44,195 bases of DNA from Absicoccus intestinalis (GCF_033971885.1 NZ_JALBUS010000018.1:1-44195), one strand, 5' to 3'. Shown: positions 25,083 through 33,300, counted from the stretch's first letter. The notes: a model not told the origin generated them from the letters alone. Made by a program: numbers and translations.

Positions 25083-25645
25083 AACCCGAAGAATTGATTG
25101 CGATCCTCCAGGTAGCAGGTCGTTTAAAAGAGACGACGAGACATTGTTTCTTCGAAACGGGTCGACAAGAAAGTGTGGCTGAACATAGTTGGCGGATGGC
25201 CTTGATGGCCCTGCTTTTGGAAGATGAGTTGGCTTGTGATATGGATCGAGTCATTCGTATGTGTTTGATTCATGATCTTGGTGAGGCTTTTACTGGGGAT
25301 ATTCCTACCTTTCAGAAAACGAATGATCAGAGACAAACGGAAAAAAATCGCTATCAAGCTTGGATCGATACATTTCCAAAAAAAGAAAAGCAGATGTTTC
25401 AGGATCTGATCAGCGAAATGGAAGCGCAACAAAGCGTGGAAGCCAAACTGTATAAAGCATTGGATCGCTTAGAAGCGGTGATCAGTCATAATGAAAGTTC
25501 CATTGATACATGGTTGCCTTTAGAATATGATCTGCAATATACCTATGGTCAAAAGGAAGTTCAGTTTTCTGCGTATTTAAAGGATCTCAAAGCTTGCATT
25601 GATCAATGGACCACAAAAAAAATTGAAACCAGTCAATCGGAATAA
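25079..25645 (+). CDS. HD-domain hydrolase (YfbR/HDDC2-like)
   Basis: A 188-residue HD phosphohydrolase. Metal and catalytic residues are His36 in VAEHSWRMA, His65-Asp66 in LIHDLGEAFTGDI, and the later Asp in KALDRLEAV. This pattern (EHSW plus HDLGE..TGDI) is shared with 5'-nucleotidases of the YfbR/HDDC2 type, so a deoxynucleoside monophosphatase activity is plausible. The start ATG overlaps the tex stop (ATGA), so a longer frame beginning at 25019 inside tex is rejected. Confidence 0.85.
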   Translation: MKPEELIAILQVAGRLKETTRHCFFETGRQESVAEHSWRMALMALLLEDELACDMDRVIRMCLIHDLGEAFTGDIPTFQKTNDQRQTEKNRYQAWIDTFPKKEKQMFQDLISEMEAQQSVEAKLYKALDRLEAVISHNESSIDTWLPLEYDLQYTYGQKEVQFSAYLKDLKACIDQWTTKKIETSQSE

Positions 25646-25702
25646 ATCCATGTTTATGAAGTAAATTGGATTGTTCATATGAACAGTTAGGGGGGATTAC
25701 GT

Positions 25703-26080
25703 ATGTTACATCGATATATGTTGTATTTGACCATTTATTTGATCGTATTTGTGGGATTGTTGCTTTTATTGATTTTCTTTCGAAAAGCCAAACGTGTCTA
25801 TCCCATTGTTTTTGGATGTGCATTGGTTTTGGAAGTTATTTTTATGCACAATTATATATTCGATATGCCACAAGTTTTTTCTCAAAACTATAAAGTAAAA
25901 ACAGGTACCATACAATCTGTGACGGGAACGGATTTTAAAGTAGGTGGTGTTCTATATCGTGGGGATACCAATGGCTTGAAAAAAGGAGATAGCGTAGCGT
26001 TTGAATATTTATCGCATACGCATTATGCAGCGATTCGTACGGTCAATGATCAAAAGCCGGCCATAAAGGATGAGGGATAA
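25703..26080 (+). CDS. Small membrane protein of unknown function
   Basis: A 125-residue protein with two N-terminal membrane spans (about 7-26 and 33-52) followed by a soluble tail of about 70 residues that alternates short strands (KTGTIQSVTGTDFKVGGVLYRGD) and could be a small beta-barrel. I do not recognise a family. A very strong ribosome site (AGGGGGG at about 25688) supports expression. It forms a pair with the next membrane-protein gene. Confidence 0.7.
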   Translation: MLHRYMLYLTIYLIVFVGLLLLLIFFRKAKRVYPIVFGCALVLEVIFMHNYIFDMPQVFSQNYKVKTGTIQSVTGTDFKVGGVLYRGDTNGLKKGDSVAFEYLSHTHYAAIRTVNDQKPAIKDEG

Positions 26081-26082
26081 AA

Positions 26083-26691
26083 ATAAAACCACAAAAGTTT
26101 GAAGTGCTGTTTGATGGTGCCTATTTATGTTTTGCGCTCCTTGCGGGTGCATTATTCTTGTGTCGTGGTCAAATATTGTGTGCCATTTGGGCTTGGGTCC
26201 TATGTTTCGGGGATGCGTTTCATTTGCTTCCCAGGATGCAAAGCTTATTGAAAACACCGGATGATACTGTGAAACAAAGAATGAATCGAGGTTTACAGAT
26301 CTCATCGATCACCATGACTGTTTTCTATATTCTTTTGTATTATATATGGCAAGAAACCTATGCTTTGTCGGTTTCCCATTGGATCCTTGTTTTGATCTGG
26401 ATCACAGCCATTTTACGTATCGTGATTTGTTTGTTGCCCAAAAACCAATGGGGACAACCCGATGCACCAATGAAATTGTCTTTACTTCGAAATGGTATAT
26501 TCCTCATTACCGGTTTATTGGTTGTTTATGTATTTGCGAAAGTATCCAATTGGTACATGGTGGTATCCATCTTGATTTCCTTTGGTTGTTACTTACCCGT
26601 TACAATAGAGTCGCATAAACATCCGATGATTGGCATGTTGATGGTACCAAAGACATGTGCCTACATCGCCATGTTGTTGTATTTTTTATAA
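26083..26691 (+). CDS. Seven-span membrane protein of unknown function, possible ATA start
   Basis: The frame encodes about 200 residues with seven hydrophobic segments and a charged motif GDAFHLLPRM in an early loop; I do not recognise the family by name. The start is unusual. GAGGG at 26072-26076 is well placed for the codon ATA at 26083, which would give (M)KPQKFEVLFDGAYL, a natural N-terminus. The only conventional start is GTG 26104, without a good ribosome site and cutting into the first span. So either ATA is used, ATG mutated to ATA, or GTG is used weakly. The ribosome site lies inside the 3' end of the upstream gene. Confidence 0.65.
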   Translation: MKPQKFEVLFDGAYLCFALLAGALFLCRGQILCAIWAWVLCFGDAFHLLPRMQSLLKTPDDTVKQRMNRGLQISSITMTVFYILLYYIWQETYALSVSHWILVLIWITAILRIVICLLPKNQWGQPDAPMKLSLLRNGIFLITGLLVVYVFAKVSNWYMVVSILISFGCYLPVTIESHKHPMIGMLMVPKTCAYIAMLLYFL

Positions 26692-26750
26692 AGTTCGAAG
26701 AGTAGATATAAATGGGGGAATAACCGAATATCAAAATTTCGGATAACCGT

Positions 26751-26802
26751 AAAAAAAGTTGTAACGAATAGATACTTGATCATTCCATTACAACTGCTTT
26801 TT
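26751..26802. terminator. Bidirectional terminator
   Basis: AGTTGTAA (26757-26764) pairs with TTACAACT (26788-26795) around a 23-base loop. Seven A precede and a T-run follows, so it can serve the membrane-protein transcript (plus) and the lipoprotein gene (minus). Confidence 0.65.
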
Positions 26803-26814
26803 TATTATTTATTT

Positions 26815-27624
26815 TTATTGTTCAACATTCACTTGGATTTCAAAATTAATTTCATCAAAATTGGCATCAGTATATCCATCTGCTAATAAAGTAAAATTAT
26901 TTTGATCCATTTTAGGAAATACTAAAATTCCAGAATTAGTAATACCATTCAGAATTTCATAGGATAATTGCGGATAGTCTCCTTCGTACTGTGATAAACT
27001 ACTGTTATCCTGCTCAATTTGAGTTCCATTCATTGTTAGCTTGATATCATAATTATTCAAATCAAAAGTATCTCCACTGTTGTTTACCACAGTGACGTAT
27101 ACACGTGTTTCTTCTTCAGCATATTCAATTTTATCAATTGTCAACTTAATACCGTTAATTTCTTGGCTAGCATTTGGTGAGATTGTTTTTTTAGCAGGAA
27201 CAACTAAATCCATATAACTACTTTTTTTGACTTTAGCAGAAGATATTTCTGGCATAGTAATTTTATTACCTAAATTATTTTCTGCTTCAAGAGTACCATT
27301 GATCATTCCGTCAACTGTAACATAATCATCATTATTGAATTTTGGAGTGCTTTTCAAGGATACAAAAAAATCTTGATTGTTATTTTTGATATCGTAACAA
27401 ATTTGGTAACCATTTAATCCTCCGTCTTTTTTCTTCACATTAAATATTTTTCCAGATAATTTGATATATTTACCACTGTATGAATCCGGATCTTCAAAAA
27501 CATTGCTGATTTCATCTTTACTTACATATTCCTTTTTTTTGGATTGTGAAGATGTGTTACTACAAGCAACAACGGATACTAGTAAAAATGCAGAAATAAA
27601 TAATGTAAAAAATTTCTTGAACAT
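26815..27624 (-). CDS. Secreted lipoprotein, OB-like plus DUF4352-like domains
   Basis: A 269-residue protein with a lipoprotein signal peptide (MFKKFFTLFISAFLL, lipobox VVAC with Cys21). After a Ser/Lys linker, residues about 35-125 look like an OB-fold-like domain (YSGKYIKLSGKIFNV ... DYVTVDGMINGTL); residues about 145-269 resemble the DUF4352 telokin-like fold (INGIKLTIDKIEY ... TRVYVTVVNNSGDTFDL). No enzymatic motif is visible. Base composition is more AT-rich than the genes on both sides, suggesting later acquisition. GGGAGG lies 11 bases before the ATG. Confidence 0.75.
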   Translation of the reverse strand: MFKKFFTLFISAFLLVSVVACSNTSSQSKKKEYVSKDEISNVFEDPDSYSGKYIKLSGKIFNVKKKDGGLNGYQICYDIKNNNQDFFVSLKSTPKFNNDDYVTVDGMINGTLEAENNLGNKITMPEISSAKVKKSSYMDLVVPAKKTISPNASQEINGIKLTIDKIEYAEEETRVYVTVVNNSGDTFDLNNYDIKLTMNGTQIEQDNSSLSQYEGDYPQLSYEILNGITNSGILVFPKMDQNNFTLLADGYTDANFDEINFEIQVNVEQ

Positions 27625-27816
27625 AGAACGTAAAACCTCCCTTTCTCTCTCTGCTCTTATTAACCCTATTATAACAATGCCAATACTTTTACAAAAGAAA
27701 AATTAAACATATTAGAATCAATAAAATTGAATGGCACTCCTTTTTTTAATATAAACTTGTGAATGCTTTTGTATTTTTTATAAAATTGAAAGATTCTATA
27801 GCTTGTTTAGAAGGGA

Positions 27817-27822
27817 TATAAT
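27817..27822 (+). promoter_or_regulatory. -10 box of the putative structured RNA
   Basis: TATAAT at 27817-27822 predicts a start near 27829, exactly at the 5' arm of the first stem of the RNA. The -35 region 17 bases upstream (TTCTAT) is weak. Confidence 0.5.
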
Positions 27823-27828
27823 TTCATT

Positions 27829-27980
27829 GAAGAGAAGATAAGTGATTGAATTGAGACATCCGTAAGGTAAGCTCGTAAACAACGATTTATGGCTATGACT
27901 ATTTATGTATCGTTGTTCTTCTCTTCGTTCATAAACAAATGGATTAGAAGTTACACGTTGTTAACTTCTGATCTTTTTTT
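27829..27980 (+). ncRNA. Putative structured non-coding RNA, about 150 nt
   Basis: The 420-base gap between the lipoprotein gene and csoR holds an element with strong complementarity. GAAGAGAAG (27829-27837) pairs perfectly with CTTCTCTTC (27918-27926). AACAACGAT (27878-27886) pairs perfectly with ATCGTTGTT (27909-27917), directly adjoining the first stem on its 3' side. CCGTAA (27860-27865) can pair with TTATGG (27887-27892) in the inner loop, forming a possible pseudoknot. A 12-bp terminator hairpin follows. I do not recognise it as 6S, SRP, tmRNA, RNase P or a riboswitch class I know. It could be a stand-alone small RNA or a leader with terminator upstream of csoR, although csoR has its own promoter after the terminator. 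Confidence 0.55.
27942..27980 (+). terminator. Strong intrinsic terminator of the structured RNA
   Basis: GATTAGAAGTTA (27942-27953) pairs with TAACTTCTGATC (27962-27973), 12 bp with one wobble, loop of eight, followed directly by seven T. Confidence 0.9.
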
Positions 27981-27992
27981 ATGGTGTTTTGT

Positions 27993-28021
27993 TTGACATA
28001 TACCCCCACAGGGTATAATAT
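27993..28021 (+). promoter_or_regulatory. csoR-copA promoter with embedded CsoR operator
   Basis: TTGACA (27993-27998), a 17-base spacer and TAATAT (28016-28021) form a near-consensus promoter. The spacer is the inverted repeat TATACCC-CCACA-GGGTATA (27999-28017), the G/C-tract palindrome typical of CsoR-type operators, so repressor binding would occlude RNA polymerase until copper is sensed. Confidence 0.9.
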
Positions 28022-28044
28022 AAGCGTGCACAGGAGGTAAAAAG

Positions 28045-28341
28045 ATGACTTGTTGTGAACCAAAACATAAACATGTACCACGTTCGGAAGCGAATCTAAA
28101 ACAATTAAAAAACCGGATTCATCGAATCGTGGGTCAATTAAATGGGATTGAATCGATGTTAGAGGATAACCGATATTGCGGTGATGTATTGATTCAGATT
28201 GCTGCCGTCGAAAAAGCACTCCAATCCTTTGGATACACGATTCTTCAGGAACATTTGGAAACGTGTGTGACGGAAGACATAAAAGAAGGAAATACCGAAA
28301 TCATGGATGAGGTCATGAATTTGGTGAAGCGTTTAAAATAA
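28045..28341 (+). CDS. csoR: Copper-sensing repressor CsoR
   Basis: A 98-residue all-helical DUF156 repressor. The Cu(I) ligands are Cys45 (NRYCGDVL), His70 and Cys74 (LQEHLETCV), the Cys-His-Cys spacing of copper CsoR rather than of the formaldehyde or persulfide sensors FrmR and CstR. Extra cysteines at 3 and 4 and histidines near the N-terminus (TCCEPKHKH) may contribute to metal capture. AGGAGG precedes the ATG. The operator lies in its promoter, so the operon is autoregulated, with copA 12 bases downstream. Confidence 0.95.
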   Translation: MTCCEPKHKHVPRSEANLKQLKNRIHRIVGQLNGIESMLEDNRYCGDVLIQIAAVEKALQSFGYTILQEHLETCVTEDIKEGNTEIMDEVMNLVKRLK

Positions 28342-28353
28342 GGAAGTGATGGA

Positions 28354-31119
28354 ATGAAAGAGATATTTGATGTAACTGGGATGAGTTGTGCAGCTTGTCA
28401 AGCCAATGTCACCAAGGCGGTTGCCAAGTTGGATGGTGTACAAACTGTTGATGTTTCTTTATTGGCCAATCGGATGAATGTGGAATATGATGAATCGGCG
28501 GTCAATGAAAAACAGATTTGTGATGCGGTTGCACATATTGGGTATGGAGCCAGTCCAAAGGTGCAAAAAGAAGTAGGCAAGTCTTCAATGAAGTCGGATT
28601 GGGAAGCGCGTCAAGCACGTGTGGAAGCACAGAGTCAAGCGGCTAAAAAACGGTTGATCCAATCCATCGTATTGATGATCGTTTTGATGTATATTGCGAT
28701 GGGCGAAATGTTGCATTTGCCAATGCCAAATATTTTATCGGGTCCCAAAAATGCCATGATCACAACGATCATCCAGGCCTTATTGGCAACCTATGTCATC
28801 TTTATTCAAAGACATTTTTATATGGATGGATTTAAAGGATTGATTCGAAAAGCACCCAATATGGATACATTGGTGGCGTTGGGTTCGAGTGCGAGTTATG
28901 TCTATGCCTTGGCTATGACGTTTATCATGGCATATGGTTTTGGACATGGCCAAAGGATGTTGGTGGAACAAGCTCGACATGCCTTATATTTTGATTCTTC
29001 CGCAATGATCTTAACGTTGGTTTCAATTGGTAAATATTTGGAATCGAAATCCAAAGCAAAAACGGGGGATGCGTTAGGCAAATTAATGGATCTGACACCC
29101 AAAAATGCCATTGTGCTTCGAAATGGACAAGAAGTAGAAGTGGCGAGTGATTCCATTGTGGCAGGCGATATCGTTGTTGTAAAACCAGGACAACGAGTAC
29201 CAGTGGACGGTACGATCATTCAAGGTGTTGGTTATTTGAATCAAAGTGCCATCACTGGAGAAAGTATTCCAGTGGAAAAACAAGTGGGGGATGATGTCAT
29301 CTCGGCTACCATCAATGAAAATGGTACGTTTCAATTTCGTGCCAACCGAGTGGGTGATGATACGACATTGGCTCAAATTGTGCGATTGGTTGATGAAGCG
29401 GGTACGTCCAAAGCGCCAATTGCGCGTATTGCGGATAAAGTAGCGGGTATCTTTGTACCTGTGGTCATGGGTATTGCCCTTTTGACCTTTGTTGGGTGGA
29501 TGATCTATTCGCGTGATTTCCAACATGCACTCAATAATGGCATCAGTGTATTGGTCATTAGTTGTCCTTGTGCCTTGGGTTTGGCCACGCCAATGGCAAT
29601 CATGGTGGGTACCGAAAAAGCAGCTCGTTATGGCATCTTGTTGAAATCGGCCGTCAGTTTAGAAAATCTACATAACATCGATACGATTGTTTTGGATAAG
29701 ACAGGTACGATCACGGAAGGCAAGCCTACGTTACAAGATCTGAAAAACTTCTCCCATCGGAAAGATGAGGCCTTGTTACAATTGAGTGCTTCCATTGAAA
29801 ATGGATCCATGCATCCTTTGGGACAAGCCATTGTACAAGCGGCCAAAGAAAAAGGATTATCTTTGGATACGGTGACAAATTTTGTGAATGTGACCGGTCG
29901 AGGCGTAAAGGGAACGATTCAAGGAAAGTCGTATCGAATTGGCAATGTTGCTTTTATGAAAGAAGAACAGATTGCTTTTGATGAAAAAGTGACAGAAACT
30001 TTATCGGCATTCGCCAATGAAGGCAAGACACCTATGATCGTTGCTGATGATAATGTCGTTTTAGGTATCTTAGCGGTAGCGGATACCGTTCGTACGACAT
30101 CTTTACAAGCGATTCAAGCCTTTCAAGAAAAAGGTATTCATGTGGTGATGTTAACGGGTGACAAGAAACAAACAGCACAAGCCGTGGCAAAACGTTTGGG
30201 TGTCGATGAAGTTATCAGTGATGTCTTACCACAAGATAAAGAAGCAAAAGTACGTGCGTTACATGATCAAGGTCGTTTTGTGGCTATGGTTGGTGATGGC
30301 ATCAACGATGCTCCAGCTTTGGTTCGTGCAGATGTGGGAATTGCGATTGGTGCAGGTACAGACATTGCGGTGGATTCTGCCGATGTGATCTTAATGAAGA
30401 ATAGCCTATTGGATGTCAATACGGCTATTGATCTTTCCCAGGCAACGATTCGCAATGTGCATCAAAACTTATTTTGGGCCTTCTTCTATAATGTGATTTG
30501 TATTCCTATGGCAATGGGCATTGCCGGATGGACCATGAGTCCAATGTTTGGTGCGTTGGCTATGTCATTGAGTTCCGTTTGTGTATGTACAAATGCATGG
30601 CGATTGCGTTTCTTTAAGGAAAAGGTCGTTGCCAAAGAAGAAGCACCAAAACCAATCCAAGCAGAGGTTGAACCGATTGTGAATGAACCACATGGACAAC
30701 CCGTTACAATGAGAATCAATGGTATGATGTGTGATCATTGTAAAGCTAGAGTTACCCAAGCTTTAGAAAGTGTTTCGGGGGTATCTCATGTTTGTGTGGA
30801 TGTCGAAGCCAACAAAGCTGCATTTAAAGTGGATGATACAGTGACTGACAAGGAATTAAATACAGTGATCACCGAAGCTGGATATGAACCTGTATCGATC
30901 GAGCGTTCAACAGAAACCGTTGTATTGCCAATCGAAGGAATGATGTGTGAACATTGTGTAAAACGAGTGAATGATGCATTGACATCGGTAGTTGGTGTCA
31001 ATCATGTACATGTTGATCTCGATAAGGCACAAGCAGAAGTTACTATGGAAAAAGATGTGAAAATGGATGCTTTAAAAACAGCGGTTGAAAAGGCAGGATA
31101 TACAATCAAGGAGGCATAA
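28354..31119 (+). CDS. copA: Copper-exporting P1B-type ATPase CopA with extra C-terminal HMA domains
   Basis: A 921-residue Cu(I) exporter in the cytoplasmic membrane. One N-terminal HMA domain (GMSCAAC, about 9-15) is followed by the membrane helices, the ion site Cys404-Pro-Cys406 (SCPCALG), the phosphorylated Asp448 in DKTGT, GDGINDAPAL, and a final helix pair. Unusually, two more HMA domains follow at the C-terminus (MMCDHC around 793-796 and MMCEHC around 865-868), where most CopA proteins end. The operon continues two bases after its stop with a twin-HMA protein. Confidence 0.95.
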   Translation: MKEIFDVTGMSCAACQANVTKAVAKLDGVQTVDVSLLANRMNVEYDESAVNEKQICDAVAHIGYGASPKVQKEVGKSSMKSDWEARQARVEAQSQAAKKRLIQSIVLMIVLMYIAMGEMLHLPMPNILSGPKNAMITTIIQALLATYVIFIQRHFYMDGFKGLIRKAPNMDTLVALGSSASYVYALAMTFIMAYGFGHGQRMLVEQARHALYFDSSAMILTLVSIGKYLESKSKAKTGDALGKLMDLTPKNAIVLRNGQEVEVASDSIVAGDIVVVKPGQRVPVDGTIIQGVGYLNQSAITGESIPVEKQVGDDVISATINENGTFQFRANRVGDDTTLAQIVRLVDEAGTSKAPIARIADKVAGIFVPVVMGIALLTFVGWMIYSRDFQHALNNGISVLVISCPCALGLATPMAIMVGTEKAARYGILLKSAVSLENLHNIDTIVLDKTGTITEGKPTLQDLKNFSHRKDEALLQLSASIENGSMHPLGQAIVQAAKEKGLSLDTVTNFVNVTGRGVKGTIQGKSYRIGNVAFMKEEQIAFDEKVTETLSAFANEGKTPMIVADDNVVLGILAVADTVRTTSLQAIQAFQEKGIHVVMLTGDKKQTAQAVAKRLGVDEVISDVLPQDKEAKVRALHDQGRFVAMVGDGINDAPALVRADVGIAIGAGTDIAVDSADVILMKNSLLDVNTAIDLSQATIRNVHQNLFWAFFYNVICIPMAMGIAGWTMSPMFGALAMSLSSVCVCTNAWRLRFFKEKVVAKEEAPKPIQAEVEPIVNEPHGQPVTMRINGMMCDHCKARVTQALESVSGVSHVCVDVEANKAAFKVDDTVTDKELNTVITEAGYEPVSIERSTETVVLPIEGMMCEHCVKRVNDALTSVVGVNHVHVDLDKAQAEVTMEKDVKMDALKTAVEKAGYTIKEA

Positions 31120-31121
31120 TT

Positions 31122-31589
31122 ATGGGATTGTTTGGTAAAAAGAAAAAGAATACAGAAGAAACGAATGAAAAATTAGTGAAAAAAACCATGTTGATCGAGG
31201 GAATGGCTTGTAACCATTGTGCTGCAACGGTTCACCATGCCTTGGTTCGTGTACCTGGTGTCAAAGAAGCAAATGTGGATATCACAAAGGGAACCGCTGC
31301 GATCCAAATGGCAGAAGGAACCAGTTTGGTCGAATTGAAACAAGCCGTCAGTGATGCTGGATATGAACCAGTCGGTTGGCAAGGCCAAGACCAGAAGCAT
31401 TTTTTACAAGTACCAGATATGATGTGCGAACATTGTGTATCAACCATCACCGAAGCAGTAAAAAATGTAGAGGGTACATCCAATGTACAAGTCGATCTGG
31501 ATACAAAGACAGTTAGCTTTAATGCCAACAAACCAACATTCAGCAAAGCCGTAGAAGCAATCATTGCAGCGGGATATCATCTAGAATAA
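31122..31589 (+). CDS. Twin-HMA copper chaperone-like protein
   Basis: A 155-residue cytoplasmic protein: a Lys-rich N-terminal tail (MGLFGKKKKN) and two HMA domains, with Cu(I) motifs GMACNHC (first) and DMMCEHC (second). CopZ chaperones are normally a single HMA of about 70 residues, so this is a double CopZ-like protein. The second domain's MMCEHC motif matches the C-terminal domains of the adjacent CopA, suggesting duplication between them. AGGAGG lies upstream within the copA end. Copper delivery to CopA is inferred. Confidence 0.88.
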   Translation: MGLFGKKKKNTEETNEKLVKKTMLIEGMACNHCAATVHHALVRVPGVKEANVDITKGTAAIQMAEGTSLVELKQAVSDAGYEPVGWQGQDQKHFLQVPDMMCEHCVSTITEAVKNVEGTSNVQVDLDTKTVSFNANKPTFSKAVEAIIAAGYHLE

Positions 31590-31595
31590 TTGTAG

Positions 31596-31620
31596 AGTTG
31601 CCTTAGCTGGCAACTTTTTT
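31596..31620 (+). terminator. Intrinsic terminator of the copper operon
   Basis: AGTTGCC/GGCAACT (7 bp) with loop TTAGCT is followed by six T. Confidence 0.88.
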
Positions 31621-31698
31621 AGAATATGAAACAGAATCATAAGGCTATTTTTTTAACGAAAACAGTCATGATACAATGTCTATGAGGTGTGAAATTTT

Positions 31699-32271
31699 AT
31701 GGACAGACATTTTATAGAAGTACTTGAAGATAATCCAATTGTTGCTGCTATTAAAGATGAGGCTGGCTTGGAAGCTGCATTACGTACCGAAGTAGGCATT
31801 ATCTTTATTTTACATGGGAATATTTGTTCTTTACCAAAATTAGTGGAGCGGATCAAATTGAGTGGTCGTTTGGCCATTGTACATGTGGATTTGATCGATG
31901 GTTTATCCAATGATGATTCGGTATTGGATTATATTAAAAATGTGGCACATGCCGATGGAATCATCACAACCAAATTGAATTTGATCCAATATGGCAAAAA
32001 GATTGGGTTGTATACGATCCATCGATATTTTGTGCTCGATAGCATGGCTTTACAAAATATCATCAAACAGTCGCATACACGTATACAGCCAGATGCAATC
32101 GAAATCTTACCGGGTGTCTTACAGCCAAAGATCATTCGTTATATCACAAAACATTCAACCGTTCCGGTCATGTGTGGTGGTTTGGTCACAGTCAAAGAAG
32201 ATGTGATCAATTCATTACGCAATGGTGCCATTGCGGTATCGACCACTCGTCAAGATATATGGGATATGTAA
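31699..32271 (+). CDS. glpP: Glycerol-3-phosphate-responsive antiterminator GlpP
   Basis: A 190-residue TIM-barrel-like regulator; B. subtilis GlpP is 192 residues. It keeps family segments FILHGNICSLPKLVERIK, IVHVDLIDGLSND, GIITTKLNLIQYGK and EILPGVLQPKIIRYI. With glycerol-3-phosphate bound, GlpP prevents termination in glp mRNA leaders. Its presumed target, a leader terminator, lies 1.0 kb downstream ahead of the dehydrogenase genes. GAGGTG provides the ribosome site, and TACAAT at 31672-31677 is a candidate -10. Confidence 0.92.
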   Translation: MDRHFIEVLEDNPIVAAIKDEAGLEAALRTEVGIIFILHGNICSLPKLVERIKLSGRLAIVHVDLIDGLSNDDSVLDYIKNVAHADGIITTKLNLIQYGKKIGLYTIHRYFVLDSMALQNIIKQSHTRIQPDAIEILPGVLQPKIIRYITKHSTVPVMCGGLVTVKEDVINSLRNGAIAVSTTRQDIWDM

Positions 32272-32310
32272 TACTTTTACAAAATAAAATAAAAAGCAAT
32301 AAAAATATCA

Positions 32311-32340
32311 TTGACAACAAAATATAATGCTTTATATAAT
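32311..32340 (+). promoter_or_regulatory. Promoter of the HAD phosphatase gene
   Basis: TTGACA (32311-32316) and TATAAT (32335-32340) with an 18-base spacer lie 39 bases upstream of the start codon. Confidence 0.75.
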
Positions 32341-32378
32341 CAATTTGGAAAAATAAATAAATATTGGAGGAACTGCTT

Positions 32379-33188
32379 ATGGCAATGACCGATTTAAAAG
32401 AGATCCAAGAAAAGATGAAAGAAATCAAGACTTTCATTTTGGATATGGATGGAACCATCTATCTAGGAAATGATTTATTCCCTTATACACATAAATTCTT
32501 AGATAAAGTGGAAGATACAGGTCGTAATTATTATTTCTTTACGAATAATTCATCCAAGGATTTGGATGCCTATACAACAAAATTGGGAAAAATGGGAATT
32601 GATATCACACCCGAACAGATGATGGTCTCGACCGATGTGATCTTGGAATATCTGGATGCACATCATCCGAAAGCGAAATTATATGTAGTGGGAACACCGG
32701 CTTTGTTGCGAGCTTTTGAGAAAGCCGGATGGACACTGGATGATCAAGATCCTGATGTGGTGATTCTTGGGTTCGATACCACATTGACCTATGACAAACT
32801 ATCAAAGTTATGTACGTTTGTTCGCCATGGCAAGACCTATTACGGTATCAACCCTGATTTGAATTGTCCGGTTGAAGGCGGCGAATTTATTCCGGATTGT
32901 GGCAGTATCGCCCGATGTGTGGAATCCAGTACCGGGGTCTATCCGGAATTCTTTGGGAAACCAAGCCATCGAACTCTGGATTATATCGTGAAGGCAACGG
33001 GCTTAAGACCGGAACAAATTGCGATTGTTGGCGATCGGATGTATACCGATATTGCGGTCGCTGATGGATCCGATGTTGTCAGCATCCTGGTATTAAGTGG
33101 TGAAACCAAGATTGAAGATGTACCAAGCAGTAAACATCAACCCGATATCATCGTAGACAATATTGGTGTCTTAGCGGATTTATTGTAA
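32379..33188 (+). CDS. HAD-IIA family phosphatase (NagD/phosphoglycolate phosphatase-like)
   Basis: A 269-residue HAD hydrolase with a C2 cap. The nucleophile motif is ILDMDGTIYLG, motif II FFTNNSS, the Lys in FGKPSHRTLDYI and the acidic motif IVGDRMYTDI. Members dephosphorylate small sugar phosphates; lying between glpP and the glycerol-3-phosphate dehydrogenase genes, glycerol-3-phosphate or a related C3/C2 phosphate is a reasonable but unproven substrate. TGGAGGA fixes the ATG at 32379 over an upstream in-frame TTG. It has its own promoter. Confidence 0.88.
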   Translation: MAMTDLKEIQEKMKEIKTFILDMDGTIYLGNDLFPYTHKFLDKVEDTGRNYYFFTNNSSKDLDAYTTKLGKMGIDITPEQMMVSTDVILEYLDAHHPKAKLYVVGTPALLRAFEKAGWTLDDQDPDVVILGFDTTLTYDKLSKLCTFVRHGKTYYGINPDLNCPVEGGEFIPDCGSIARCVESSTGVYPEFFGKPSHRTLDYIVKATGLRPEQIAIVGDRMYTDIAVADGSDVVSILVLSGETKIEDVPSSKHQPDIIVDNIGVLADLL

Positions 33189-33237
33189 AGAGCATCATTT
33201 TTCGTCATTTTTTGAAAAAGATTGTACGGGAATTCTG

Positions 33238-33266
33238 TTGACATATGGGAAATAGCCCATTATAAT
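33238..33266 (+). promoter_or_regulatory. Consensus promoter of the glycerol-3-phosphate dehydrogenase operon
   Basis: Perfect TTGACA (33238-33243), 17-base spacer and perfect TATAAT (33261-33266). The spacer contains the inverted repeat ATGGG-AAATAG-CCCAT (33245-33260), a possible operator. Confidence 0.85.
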
Positions 33267-33300
33267 GTCGTTGTAAAAAGTAAATCAATGTATGAGATCA

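Noticed and set aside
27890..27997. 35-codon frame starting MAMTIYVSLFFSS inside the structured RNA region, resembling a small hydrophobic toxin
   Set aside because: No Shine-Dalgarno is seen, the frame runs through the terminator hairpin, its T-run and into the csoR promoter, and the base-pairing pattern explains the sequence better.
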